Shown: piece by piece, positions 1-7,695 of the stretch | How the letters are laid out: each line of letters begins with the position of its first letter | Position numbering within the stretch: position 1 is the stretch's first letter | Assembly: GCA_016217735.1 (NCBI GenBank) | Contig: JACRGQ010000056.1 | Location: forward strand, 1 to 32,290 | Reading direction: 5' to 3' | DNA: 32,290 nt | Origin: Nitrospinota bacterium | Lineage (GTDB): Bacteria > Nitrospinota_A > UBA7883 > JACRGQ01 | Position numbers and translations under genes: made by a program | Notes under the pieces: model-generated | What the model was told of the DNA's origin: nothing | What the model saw: the letters and a program-made list of their open reading frames with translations, nothing else | The model's database searches: none

Positions 1-1
1 G

Positions 2-106
2 GACGATCTGAGGAAGAAGGCTCATGGTCATTTGAAATCGCTACAGCGCAACCAGAAAAAGGTACGCTCGTTCTTTGACGAGCCGAATGTACGTTATGCC
101 GCATAA
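2..106 (+). pseudogene. C-terminal tail of a transposase (IS630-like?), cut by window edge
   Basis: An open frame enters from the left edge and ends at a TAA at 104-106, giving 34 residues. The basic tail ends with SFFDEPNVRYAA, and this style of ending (a basic helix, then an FF..P..RYAA terminus) resembles IS630-family transposases as I remember them. No catalytic residues are in view, so the family call is weak. It abuts the convergent ATP-grasp gene with no spacer: its stop ends one base before that gene's stop. Whether the element is intact depends on sequence to the left. Confidence 0.4.
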
Positions 107-1078
107 TCATGTCGCCTTACTAACGACTTCCTTAGTAACCATGCTGACAATAGGTCTTGATTGCAGAATGCTGAATGCCTGATTTTCGCAAGCCCACTCT
201 ATGTCTTGCGGTGTCCCGAAAACATCTTCAATTTTTAAACAAAGTTTTAAAAGGCCGGCTATTTGATGGTCTGTCAGTTTTTGTTTGTCCCGCCGGCTTT
301 TTGGAACTTGTTTTTCCCTGGTTCCGCCCTTCGCGCCGTTTATCAACATCGAAGCCTGATGGCTTATTTGTTTATCCACTATTCTCCATTCTTTTTTGTC
401 GGCCGTATATGAATCCGGGGTTATCAATCCTTCGACAACCGCTTTCCCCAAGCCATACCCGGCGTCAATCAACATCTGTCCGCGGTTTTTGGTGATGGGA
501 TTGGCCGTAAAGCAGACCCCGGCAATGTCAGGTTGGATCATCTTTTGAACGACCACGGCTATCGATGGGCCGCACAAAGGAAATCCGTTATGGAGGGAAT
601 AGTGGATGGCGCGCGGATTAAACAACGAAGCCCAGCACTTTTTTATGTTTTTCAGCAGCATTCTCTCCGGGGTATTTATGTAGCTTTCAAATTCTCCGGC
701 CCAGGAAGCCCGCGATGAATCTTCGGCGATTGCCGAACTTCTGACGGCCACCAGTGCGGTTTCCAATCGGGTGAGGGCCATAAGGATGTCCGTTGACAAA
801 TCGGCGGGCAGTTCGGCGTTGATAATAAGGCCCGATACCTCGCCCGAAACCGCTTCCACCCGTTGCGGGTTCTTAATGTCAATGCCCGCCAGCAATTTCA
901 GCAGCTTTTCCTTGATCCCGGTTGATTCCAAAAAGCGGTTATATGCCGTCGATAGAATTACAAAACCATCAGGCACCGGAATATTTTCATGCGTCAATAT
1001 TCCCAAAGACGCCCCCTTGCCGCCCGCAGTGGCTATGCTTGGATTAAGCATATTAAGGGGAATTACATCGTTGCTCAT
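107..1078 (-). CDS. Stand-alone PEP synthase/PPDK-type ATP-grasp domain protein
   Basis: This 323-residue protein is essentially one PPDK N-terminal (ATP-grasp) domain. Visible motifs are GGKGASLG at residues 19-26, VRSS at 112-115 followed by AEDS and SWAGEFESY, FTANP near 190-194, and a C-terminal DIEWA...ILQSRPI segment near 290-310 that normally closes the nucleotide site. In PEP synthase, PPDK and rifampin phosphotransferase this domain transfers phosphate from ATP to a swivelling His domain. Here the protein stops straight after the ATP-grasp fold, with no His domain and no PEP/substrate domain. A separate His-domain gene lies in the divergent operon at 6316-6657, so the two products probably act together (inference). 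The gene is transcribed away from that operon. Ribosome binding upstream of the ATG is weak. The domain call is secure; the substrate is unknown. Confidence 0.88.
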   Translation of the reverse strand: MSNDVIPLNMLNPSIATAGGKGASLGILTHENIPVPDGFVILSTAYNRFLESTGIKEKLLKLLAGIDIKNPQRVEAVSGEVSGLIINAELPADLSTDILMALTRLETALVAVRSSAIAEDSSRASWAGEFESYINTPERMLLKNIKKCWASLFNPRAIHYSLHNGFPLCGPSIAVVVQKMIQPDIAGVCFTANPITKNRGQMLIDAGYGLGKAVVEGLITPDSYTADKKEWRIVDKQISHQASMLINGAKGGTREKQVPKSRRDKQKLTDHQIAGLLKLCLKIEDVFGTPQDIEWACENQAFSILQSRPIVSMVTKEVVSKAT

Positions 1079-1208
1079 TTTGATCTCAGGCTTTCGGCGG
1101 AAATATGTTTGTTCGGGAACGTTGTTTCAAGCTCATGTCATATAGAGACACGGTATGCTTTGGCGGTGCGCTTGGCCGCCCACAAAAAATACCGCCCGTA
1201 AAAAACAA

Positions 1209-1247
1209 TTGACGCTATTCAGGATACCATATACTATATAAATAGTA
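1209..1247 (+). promoter_or_regulatory. Putative sigma-70 promoter with overlapping palindrome, head of the biosynthetic operon
   Basis: The 190-base gap between the divergent ATP-grasp and AMP-ligase genes is AT-rich in its middle. TTGACG at 1209-1214 is followed after 17 bases by TACTAT at 1232-1237, a fair -35/-10 pair for rightward transcription. The -10 is also the left arm of an inverted repeat, TACTAT-ATAA-ATAGTA (1232-1247), which a dimeric regulator could bind. No regulator gene was recognised in the cluster. Promoter calls by eye are tentative. Confidence 0.4.
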
Positions 1248-1367
1248 AAAAAAAGCAAACCTAAAGGTTTGATCTGCGGGGGTGTGAAGGATGCGGGTGA
1301 TGCGGTTTCCTCAATTGGCGGGGCGTACACCGCCAAGTACGGGTATCTGATGGCACAAGGCGAAGTC

Positions 1368-2855
1368 ATGACGGCCAAAAGTGATTTTTATGAATTCCGC
1401 GAAAACGGCTCCAGGGGGTTCGCGGTTTTGTCCGGCCGCGATTCAATAAGCTTTGAAGAAATCGAGAAAAGAACCTTTAAACTCGCGCATATTCTCAGAA
1501 CCCTGGGAATTGACGAAGGGGTACGGGCTGGCATGTTCTTGGGCAACGGGCCGGAGTTTGTAACCTCTCTTCTGGCGCTGTCGAAAAACAAATCAAGCGC
1601 TGTTCTTTTCAGCACATATTTCAAGCCCCGCGAGTTGCAAGATTACTTTGAAAGGACGCATGTGCGATTTCTGATATCGGACGAAAAACACGCAAATGCC
1701 GTCCAATCATTGCCGCTTGAAAAAGTGCTTGTACACGCGGAAGACGGTTTTTCCTGGGGCGGCCTGCAAATATGGCGGATGAACAACCCCGGGGAAGATG
1801 GCGCCAGCGCCGCCGGTGACAACTGGCTCGACAAGGAATTTGTTTTGAAATTTACTTCCGGGGTAAACGGAAAATCCAAGATTGTGCCGAAGACCTATGG
1901 GAATGTGGCCGATGAAGTTATGAACTTTTCAAGGACGATATCCCTGGGCGGGAACGATGTGGTCATTTGTCCGGCCCCGCTTTTCCATTCGTATGGCTTG
2001 ATCGACGGTTTTTTATCCAGTTTCCACTCAGGCGCCAAGCTTGTGTTGATGGATAAGTTCATCCCCAATGACTTTATAACCCTTGTCGAGAAAACCAAGG
2101 CCACTATTTTTATAGGGGTGCCGTTCATGTACCAGCTTCTATGCCTAACCTATTTGAACCGGGCGCCTGATTTTTCTTCACTAAGATACTGCTTCTCCGC
2201 GGGGGCCAAAATATCCGAAGAGACCGCCAATAACTATGAGGCAAGATTTGGCCGCAGGATAAACCAGCTTTACGGCTCGACTGAAACCGGGGTCATATCC
2301 GTCAATCTATACAAAGACGGTTTTAGCGACGTCAACTCCGCCGGCCAACCAGTTGAGGGGAGGGTCATTGAGGTCGTGGATGAAGAAGGAAACGAAGTTA
2401 AGCGCGGCACGGCGGGCGAAATCAAGGTGAAAAGCGAAGGGGCGGCAAAAGGCTACCTTGACCACGATGAGCCGGGCCATAAGGCGTTTAGCAACGGGTG
2501 GTATCACACGAATGACATCGGCTATTTAAGCGATGACGGGAACTTGTATGTCACGGGAAGAAAAAGCGCGTTTATAAACGTGGCTGGTTTGAAAGTGGAT
2601 CCCTTCGAAGTGGAAAAGGTATTGATGCTGCACGATGCCGTAAGTGAATGTGCGGTTGTGGGGGTCGCCGAGCCGCATTGCGGCGAGGCCGTGCAGGCCT
2701 ATGTTGTCGCAATCGGCAAGCCCGCGCCCATGGAAATAATCTTGTTTTGCAAAGAAAGATTGGCGGACTACAAGGTTCCCCAAAATATCCGGTTTGTGGA
2801 TGAGTTGCCAAAAAGTCCCACCGGGAAAATATTAAGAAAGTATTTGGCCGGCTGA
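1368..2855 (+). CDS. AMP-forming acyl/aryl ligase (ANL superfamily)
   Basis: ANL adenylating enzyme of about 495 residues from the chosen ATG. Core motifs are present in order: the phosphate loop FTSGVNGKSK, LYGSTETG (A5), WYHTNDIGY (A7), GRKSAFINVAGLKVDPFEVE (A8), and C-terminal PKSPTGKILRKYL carrying the catalytic lysine (A10). It should activate a carboxylic acid as an acyl-AMP and pass it to CoA or a carrier protein; the acyl carrier protein at 6051-6329 is the obvious local acceptor (inference). A TTG at 1269, an ATG at 1350 and the ATG at 1368 share the frame. I chose 1368 because recognisable ANL similarity begins just after it and the first 33 residues look unrelated. It leads the rightward operon and is followed after 14 bases by the radical SAM gene. 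Confidence 0.88.
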   Translation: MTAKSDFYEFRENGSRGFAVLSGRDSISFEEIEKRTFKLAHILRTLGIDEGVRAGMFLGNGPEFVTSLLALSKNKSSAVLFSTYFKPRELQDYFERTHVRFLISDEKHANAVQSLPLEKVLVHAEDGFSWGGLQIWRMNNPGEDGASAAGDNWLDKEFVLKFTSGVNGKSKIVPKTYGNVADEVMNFSRTISLGGNDVVICPAPLFHSYGLIDGFLSSFHSGAKLVLMDKFIPNDFITLVEKTKATIFIGVPFMYQLLCLTYLNRAPDFSSLRYCFSAGAKISEETANNYEARFGRRINQLYGSTETGVISVNLYKDGFSDVNSAGQPVEGRVIEVVDEEGNEVKRGTAGEIKVKSEGAAKGYLDHDEPGHKAFSNGWYHTNDIGYLSDDGNLYVTGRKSAFINVAGLKVDPFEVEKVLMLHDAVSECAVVGVAEPHCGEAVQAYVVAIGKPAPMEIILFCKERLADYKVPQNIRFVDELPKSPTGKILRKYLAG

Positions 2856-2869
2856 GGGGAGTGGGGACG

Positions 2870-4162
2870 ATGGAAATAAAGTTAGACAGGGACGACTTCA
2901 TAAATCAGTACCCGCCATTCAACCTGATAAATTCAAAGGCCGTAAACGGTATTTTCAAAAAAGAGGGAATGCACGTTTATGTGCATCTGCCGTTTTGCAA
3001 AAACAAGTGCGGGTATTGCTATTTCAAGTCCTTTGACGAGTTCACTGATGAGACCGTCAAGGCATACCTGGCGGCCCTGAAAAGGGAGGTATCCATTTAT
3101 AGCCAAATGGCGGAGGTGCAAAGCAAGAAGGTGAGGTCGCTATATTTCGGTGGCGGCACCCCAACCCTTCTCTCGTGCGCGCAATTGGAGGATTTGACGC
3201 ACCATATCAAGGGAAGCTTTGATTTTAATGATGATTATGAGTTTTGTGTTGAATCCAATCCGGACAAAGAAACCGCGACGAAAGAAAAGTTCGATCTTCT
3301 AAAAGCCCTTAATGTCCGGCGGATAAGCTTCGGCGTGCAAAATTTCAACGAGGCGGTCTTGCGGCTTAACGGCAGATACAACAATTTAGACGAGTTTTAC
3401 CGGATTTATGGGATGGCGAAAGACTCGGGCATCGAAGTAAGGAACATAGACATCATGTCCGGGATGATTGGCGAGACAAGCGGGAATTGGCGCGCGGTCA
3501 TAGACAAGCTCATTGAACTTGCGCCGGAAAATATAGCGTTTTACAAGATCGAGCTTTACTACAACACGAAGCTGTTCGAGAAGACGCGGAAAAACATTCA
3601 CGATACCCCCCTTATGTCGAACCGCGAGGAGATCGAGCTTATCAAATACGCCTATGACAGGCTTCAGGACGAAGGCCGGTATACCGTGACCAGTTGCTTC
3701 AACCTGGCAAAGAGCCGCCGGCAGGAGCATTTACACCGCAAGGGGATTTGGGAAGGGGATGACATGATTGGTTTTGGGTTGTCCTCGCATTCATGTTTTA
3801 ACCGGCACCTATATCAGAACGCATGGAACATGAAGGATTATCTTCAGGCCGTTAGCTCGCAAAGACTCCCCATCAAAAGGGCATATTTCATTTCGATGCG
3901 CGATGAAATAGCGTCGGCGATGGTTTACGGGGTCAAAAGCCTAGAAATGAGCAGGCAGGGCTTCATAGACCGGTTTGGCTTTGACATGACAGTCCTGTAC
4001 GGAGATACCATCGGTCTTCTGGAGGAAAAGGGGTTTTTACAGTTGACGCGGGACTCGCTAAAAGTACCCAGGGAATATTACATATTCGCCGACGATATAA
4101 GCAGGAAATTCTTCCTCCCCGAACACGAGACCATGATGCTTGCCCACCTTGCGAGGGCATAG
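2870..4162 (+). CDS. HemN/HemW-like radical SAM enzyme
   Basis: This 430-residue protein has the radical SAM cluster motif C-x3-C-x2-C at residues 43, 47 and 50 (HLPFCKNKCGYCYF). It also has the glycine-rich GGGTPT SAM-binding motif, an NVRRISFGVQNFNE segment typical of the HemN/HemW group, and a C-terminal winged-helix-like HemN_C region. Family members include coproporphyrinogen III dehydrogenase, the heme chaperone HemW and class C radical SAM methyltransferases/cyclopropanases of natural-product pathways. Its position in a biosynthetic operon favours a tailoring role over heme metabolism (inference). An in-frame GTG at 2861 is possible, but ATG 2870 has a better placed GGGGA upstream. The next gene follows after 3 bases. 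Confidence 0.85.
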   Translation: MEIKLDRDDFINQYPPFNLINSKAVNGIFKKEGMHVYVHLPFCKNKCGYCYFKSFDEFTDETVKAYLAALKREVSIYSQMAEVQSKKVRSLYFGGGTPTLLSCAQLEDLTHHIKGSFDFNDDYEFCVESNPDKETATKEKFDLLKALNVRRISFGVQNFNEAVLRLNGRYNNLDEFYRIYGMAKDSGIEVRNIDIMSGMIGETSGNWRAVIDKLIELAPENIAFYKIELYYNTKLFEKTRKNIHDTPLMSNREEIELIKYAYDRLQDEGRYTVTSCFNLAKSRRQEHLHRKGIWEGDDMIGFGLSSHSCFNRHLYQNAWNMKDYLQAVSSQRLPIKRAYFISMRDEIASAMVYGVKSLEMSRQGFIDRFGFDMTVLYGDTIGLLEEKGFLQLTRDSLKVPREYYIFADDISRKFFLPEHETMMLAHLARA

Positions 4163-4165
4163 GGG

Positions 4166-6058
4166 ATGTCCAGCGCGCTTGTCATGGGGTATTCCGGCTC
4201 CAGCCGCGAGAGCCAGGAAAACAGGAAAAAACTTTTTGTTTTAAAGAAAGCGCCCAGGAACGGCAACCGGCATTTTGACAGCTTCCTCTCCTTCGGGAAT
4301 GACGCGGAGGATGTGCCGATGAATTATTTTCCGCTAAAAGGGTTGGGGCACGATTGTGCGGCCTCTTTGATTCGCGGGGGCACGGCGGTCGCATCCGCCG
4401 CCGAAGAGAGGTTCAACAGGATGAAGCATTCCGTCTCCCCGGCCGGGAGCAATATGCTCCCTAAAAGATCAATGGAGTTCTGCTTAAAGCAAGGCGGCGC
4501 TTCGATGCGTGACGTGGATTACATCTGCTATTTCCTTGATGTGTCGGAAGAAGTATTCAATAGAAAGATCGAAATATTGTCGAGATGCCTGCCGGAACGC
4601 GTAAAAGAGAAAGTGATACAAGCCAACAGGCTCAGTTATGAAAAGGAATTCTCCAGTGCGCGGGTTTACGGCGAACTCGTAAGGGTGACGGCGCATGAGT
4701 GGGGACGTGAAAAGGTAAAGTTCATACCCCACCATTATGCGCATGCCGCGTCGGCATTTTACTCTTCAGGCTTTGATGATTGCGGCATTCTCACTTTGGA
4801 CGGGTATGGAGAGGTGGCCAGTTCTGTTTTCGCCATCGGGCATGGAAACAAATTGGATGTGATGGAGGAAACGGAAATACCCACGTCGCTAGGCATTTTA
4901 TACATGTTAATCACCGCGTTCCTCGGCTTCAAGCCCCTCAGCGACGAGTACAAGGTGATGGGTTTGGCGTCATATGGAGATTCAAAGAATTATGAAAAGG
5001 AATTCCGGAGCCTTATAAAAATTGGAAATGACGGCGCCTACGATACGTCAGCCCTCATACGGGAGGATTTTAAAAGCGTCATCGAGGAAATGTTCGGCAA
5101 GCCAAGGGAAGCACACGGTGAAATCACACGAAGGGAGAAAGATGTCGCCGCTTCATTGCAGCATGCGTTGGAGGAAGCCGTCCTTCACAAGCTTGCATAT
5201 CTGAAAGTGAAGCATGGTTTCAAAAACCTCTGCCTTTCAGGGGGCGTTGCCCTCAATTGCGCAATGAACGGAATGCTCGTCAAATCAGGCCTGTTTGAAA
5301 ATATTTATGTCTTTCCCGCAAGCGGTGATGACGGGTGCAGTTTGGGCGCGGCACAATACTTTTATTACAACAAAATGAATCCTGGCGGCGGGAAGAAGAA
5401 AGTCGCCTCGGTTTACCTGGGGCCTGAATATTCGGATGGCGAAGTATCCATGGCCATAAACAAGTTTGGGGGGGCAATCAGTTCTTGCAAAAAGGAATGC
5501 GTGGAAAACGAAGCCGCAAAACTCCTGGCGCGGCAAAAGGTGATCGGGTGGTTCCAGGGCCGGATGGAATTCGGCCCCAGGGCATTGGGGAACAGGAGCA
5601 TTCTGGCGGACCCGAGGAGTCCGGGTATGAAAGATATTGTCAACGCGAAAATCAAAAAGAGAGAGATGTTCAGGCCGTTTGCGCCGGCGGTAAAGCTGGA
5701 AAGCGCAGAAACGTACTTTGAAATGGAACGGTTGGATGAATCCCCCTATATGCTTTTCGTTGTGCCGGTCAAGGAAGATAAAAAAAACCTTATACCCGCT
5801 GTTACCCACTGTGACGGCACGGCGAGGATCCAGACCGTCAAGGAAGAAGATAATCCGATGTTTTGGAAATTACTATGCAGCTTTGAAAGACATGCCGGAC
5901 TGCCCATTATTTTAAATACGTCGTTCAATGTTATGGGCGAACCTATCGTGTGCAGTCCGGAGGACGCGGTGCGGTGTTTTCTTGGCACAAACTTGGATGC
6001 CCTTGTAATCGGCAACTATCTAATCGAAAAACTAAATCAAGGAGGCGGAAATGGATAG
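4166..6058 (+). CDS. NodU/CmcH/TobZ-family O-carbamoyltransferase
   Basis: This 630-residue protein matches the two-domain carbamoyltransferase family, which makes carbamoyl-adenylate from carbamoyl phosphate and ATP and transfers the carbamoyl group to a hydroxyl. The N-terminal Kae1-like domain shows GHDCAASLIRGG, AAEERFNRMKH, the metal-binding HHYAHAASAFY segment, LTLDGYGE and LSGGVALNCAMNG. The C-terminal domain shows GWFQGRMEFGPRALGNRSIL, FRPFAPAV and LNTSFN. About 55 residues precede the usual family start; they begin ALVMGYSGSS, which itself resembles a family N-terminus, so the region may hold a long basic insertion rather than a spurious extension. The likely product is a carbamate on the cluster metabolite (inference). 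Its last 8 bases overlap the carrier-protein start. Confidence 0.92.
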   Translation: MSSALVMGYSGSSRESQENRKKLFVLKKAPRNGNRHFDSFLSFGNDAEDVPMNYFPLKGLGHDCAASLIRGGTAVASAAEERFNRMKHSVSPAGSNMLPKRSMEFCLKQGGASMRDVDYICYFLDVSEEVFNRKIEILSRCLPERVKEKVIQANRLSYEKEFSSARVYGELVRVTAHEWGREKVKFIPHHYAHAASAFYSSGFDDCGILTLDGYGEVASSVFAIGHGNKLDVMEETEIPTSLGILYMLITAFLGFKPLSDEYKVMGLASYGDSKNYEKEFRSLIKIGNDGAYDTSALIREDFKSVIEEMFGKPREAHGEITRREKDVAASLQHALEEAVLHKLAYLKVKHGFKNLCLSGGVALNCAMNGMLVKSGLFENIYVFPASGDDGCSLGAAQYFYYNKMNPGGGKKKVASVYLGPEYSDGEVSMAINKFGGAISSCKKECVENEAAKLLARQKVIGWFQGRMEFGPRALGNRSILADPRSPGMKDIVNAKIKKREMFRPFAPAVKLESAETYFEMERLDESPYMLFVVPVKEDKKNLIPAVTHCDGTARIQTVKEEDNPMFWKLLCSFERHAGLPIILNTSFNVMGEPIVCSPEDAVRCFLGTNLDALVIGNYLIEKLNQGGGNG

Positions 6059-6329
6059 GGAAGAAATAAGGAAAGCGCTGTTGGACATACTCTGCTCCAA
6101 AGATCAAATGTCGTTGCAACTGGATACGTCGGACATTAAGGACGACACTTCATTGTTGAGCGACGTCTGTTTGGATTCCATTCAGATATTGGAGCTCGTA
6201 GTGGCAATCGAAAACAAATTCAAGGTATGCATAAACACCGAAGAAATCACCCTGGACATATTCGACCGATTTTCTGATTTAGTCGAATACATTGGCGCGC
6301 AGACCGGCGGTTCTTATGAAAAAATCTGA
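6051..6329 (+). CDS. Acyl carrier protein
   Basis: A 92-residue acidic helical protein with the phosphopantetheine attachment site CLDSIQILELV; the serine is residue 43. A following VAIENKFKVCINTEEITLDIFDRFSDLVEYI pattern matches helices II-IV of carrier proteins. The ATG lies inside the end of the carbamoyltransferase gene and is preceded by a strong AAGGAGGCGG ribosome site, which shows translational coupling. No ketosynthase or condensation domain is encoded in the window, so it probably holds a single acyl or aryl unit during tailoring, with the ANL ligase as loading enzyme (inference). No phosphopantetheinyl transferase was seen nearby. Confidence 0.9.
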   Translation: MDREEIRKALLDILCSKDQMSLQLDTSDIKDDTSLLSDVCLDSIQILELVVAIENKFKVCINTEEITLDIFDRFSDLVEYIGAQTGGSYEKI

Positions 6330-6657
6330 AATTAAAAAAAAGATACTGGAGGGGTTGCCGGTCAGCCGCGGAACGATAACCGGAACCGTCAGGGTAATAA
6401 AGGACCATAAAATGTCCGCCCTTGTGAACGAAGGGGACATTCTGGTTGTCCCCAGAAGCCATCCGAATTACGCGATCGGAGTCATGAAAGCCGGCGGTCT
6501 TATTTGCGAGGAAGGTGGCAGGCTGTCGCACCTTTGCATCGTGGCGATGGAAATGGGCATTCCCTGCATAACACAGGCAAAGGGAGCCATTACGCTGCTT
6601 GAGACGGCTTGCACCGTGACCCTGGACGCCAGTGACGGGGCGGTATATGAAGCCTAG
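6316..6657 (+). CDS. Stand-alone phosphohistidine swivelling domain (PEP-utiliser mobile domain)
   Basis: This 113-residue protein corresponds to the single PEP-utilising mobile domain. It starts with GLPVSRGTITGTVRVIKD, continues with EGDILVVPRSHPNYAIGVMKAGG, and carries the phosphohistidine signature EEGGRLSHLCIVAMEMGIPC with His at residue 72. The family pattern is GGRTSHAAIVAR, so T-S-H is L-S-H here but the histidine is kept. It ends with VTLDASDGAVYE, the normal domain end, so it is complete rather than truncated. I start it at ATG 6316, inside the carrier-protein gene, rather than at an upstream TTG (6292). It presumably receives phosphate from the ATP-grasp protein at 107-1078 (inference). 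It overlaps the next gene by 11 bases. Confidence 0.87.
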   Translation: MKKSEIKKKILEGLPVSRGTITGTVRVIKDHKMSALVNEGDILVVPRSHPNYAIGVMKAGGLICEEGGRLSHLCIVAMEMGIPCITQAKGAITLLETACTVTLDASDGAVYEA

Positions 6658-7687
6658 AACCGGCGAGGAAAGACTTACGCTTTACAGAAAATCGCTCGCA
6701 TTTGCCTGGGGCTTCGTCGATTACAACGACTGGCCGGTAAAGCTCAATTCCGTTTTCCACCTTTTCTTAAAGGAGTTCGGCGAGGAATTATTGGAAGATA
6801 TTAATGCACTAAAAGCACAAGGCTGTTCGGCGAAGGATATCGCCGGCGGCTTTTACAACCCGGCCAGAATATACAGAATCATAGACTCGGCCATTTATAG
6901 CATGAGGAGGAACAAATACCCCCTTGATCAACAAAAGGCGGTCACGTTGGAACTTCTATCCTTTGTCAGTGTCCTGAAACAGGGGTCTGAGTTTAATGAG
7001 GACGGCAGGAACATAATTTACAACGACGCCCAGTTGGCGGCGGTTATCGACAGATTGGATGGCAAGACCTGCACCCGCGATGATTCCCGGCTGTTACACA
7101 GATTTTGCGGAATGATTTGGGCATATACAGAGGCGATTTTTTTCAGGGCGCATGATGTCACAAAAGAGATACATGGCCCCTATTCCCACAAAGACGGAAG
7201 ATCGAACATTATCATCAAGGAATATCTGAATCTGCACCCATCGGACATCTGGCCGGGCATTGCTCTTTTGCCGTGCAAGACCATAAAGGTGGTCAGCCTC
7301 TATAGCGAGAACATAAAACAAAGCATAGACGCTTTGAATCACCTTTATCACGACGGCGGGAGTTTGGTGGACAACCTTAACGGATACTACATCGAGGTGG
7401 ACGGAAAAATCGAAAGCGCCGGCCGGATAAAGGAGCTTGTGAAGGATATTGGACGGGCGATATCCGAGATCACGGATAGGGTTGAGCAAATGACCTTCAA
7501 TGAAAAAATCATCAAATACGCGGAGATATTCTGGTTCAGGAAAAGGCCTTTACGGGAGATGCGCGGAAAGGACTGGAGGCTTCCGCTCCCGGTAAGGGAA
7601 AAAATCCTCGCGGGGGAAATCAACCCGCGCAGAATAAGCCGGCTGCCGGAAGAGCAGGTTCACAGGCTGGCGATGCTCACGATTTAA
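6647..7687 (+). CDS. Unrecognised 346-residue protein, candidate substrate domain of the split PEP-utiliser
   Basis: I do not recognise this protein. It starts at an ATG inside the end of the phosphohistidine-domain gene, which points to coupled translation and possibly a shared complex. It is soluble-looking and mixed helical, with many aromatic residues (AWGFVDYNDW, WAYTEAIFFRAHDVTKEIHGPY, YAEIFWFRKRP) and a charged C-terminus (DWRLPLPVREKILAGE). No signal peptide, membrane segment or Cys motif is visible. Multidomain PEP-utilisers such as rifampin phosphotransferase carry a substrate-binding domain between the ATP-grasp and His domains; with both of those separate here, this protein could supply that part (speculation). 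A GTG at 6632 is an alternative start. Confidence 0.75.
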   Translation: MKPRTGEERLTLYRKSLAFAWGFVDYNDWPVKLNSVFHLFLKEFGEELLEDINALKAQGCSAKDIAGGFYNPARIYRIIDSAIYSMRRNKYPLDQQKAVTLELLSFVSVLKQGSEFNEDGRNIIYNDAQLAAVIDRLDGKTCTRDDSRLLHRFCGMIWAYTEAIFFRAHDVTKEIHGPYSHKDGRSNIIIKEYLNLHPSDIWPGIALLPCKTIKVVSLYSENIKQSIDALNHLYHDGGSLVDNLNGYYIEVDGKIESAGRIKELVKDIGRAISEITDRVEQMTFNEKIIKYAEIFWFRKRPLREMRGKDWRLPLPVREKILAGEINPRRISRLPEEQVHRLAMLTI

Positions 7688-7695
7688 GGAACAGG

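Noticed and set aside
1269-1367. N-terminal extension of the acyl ligase from TTG 1269
   Set aside because: The 33 extra residues show no ANL similarity, and an ATG at 1368 directly precedes the conserved region. A short independent peptide cannot be excluded but has no support.
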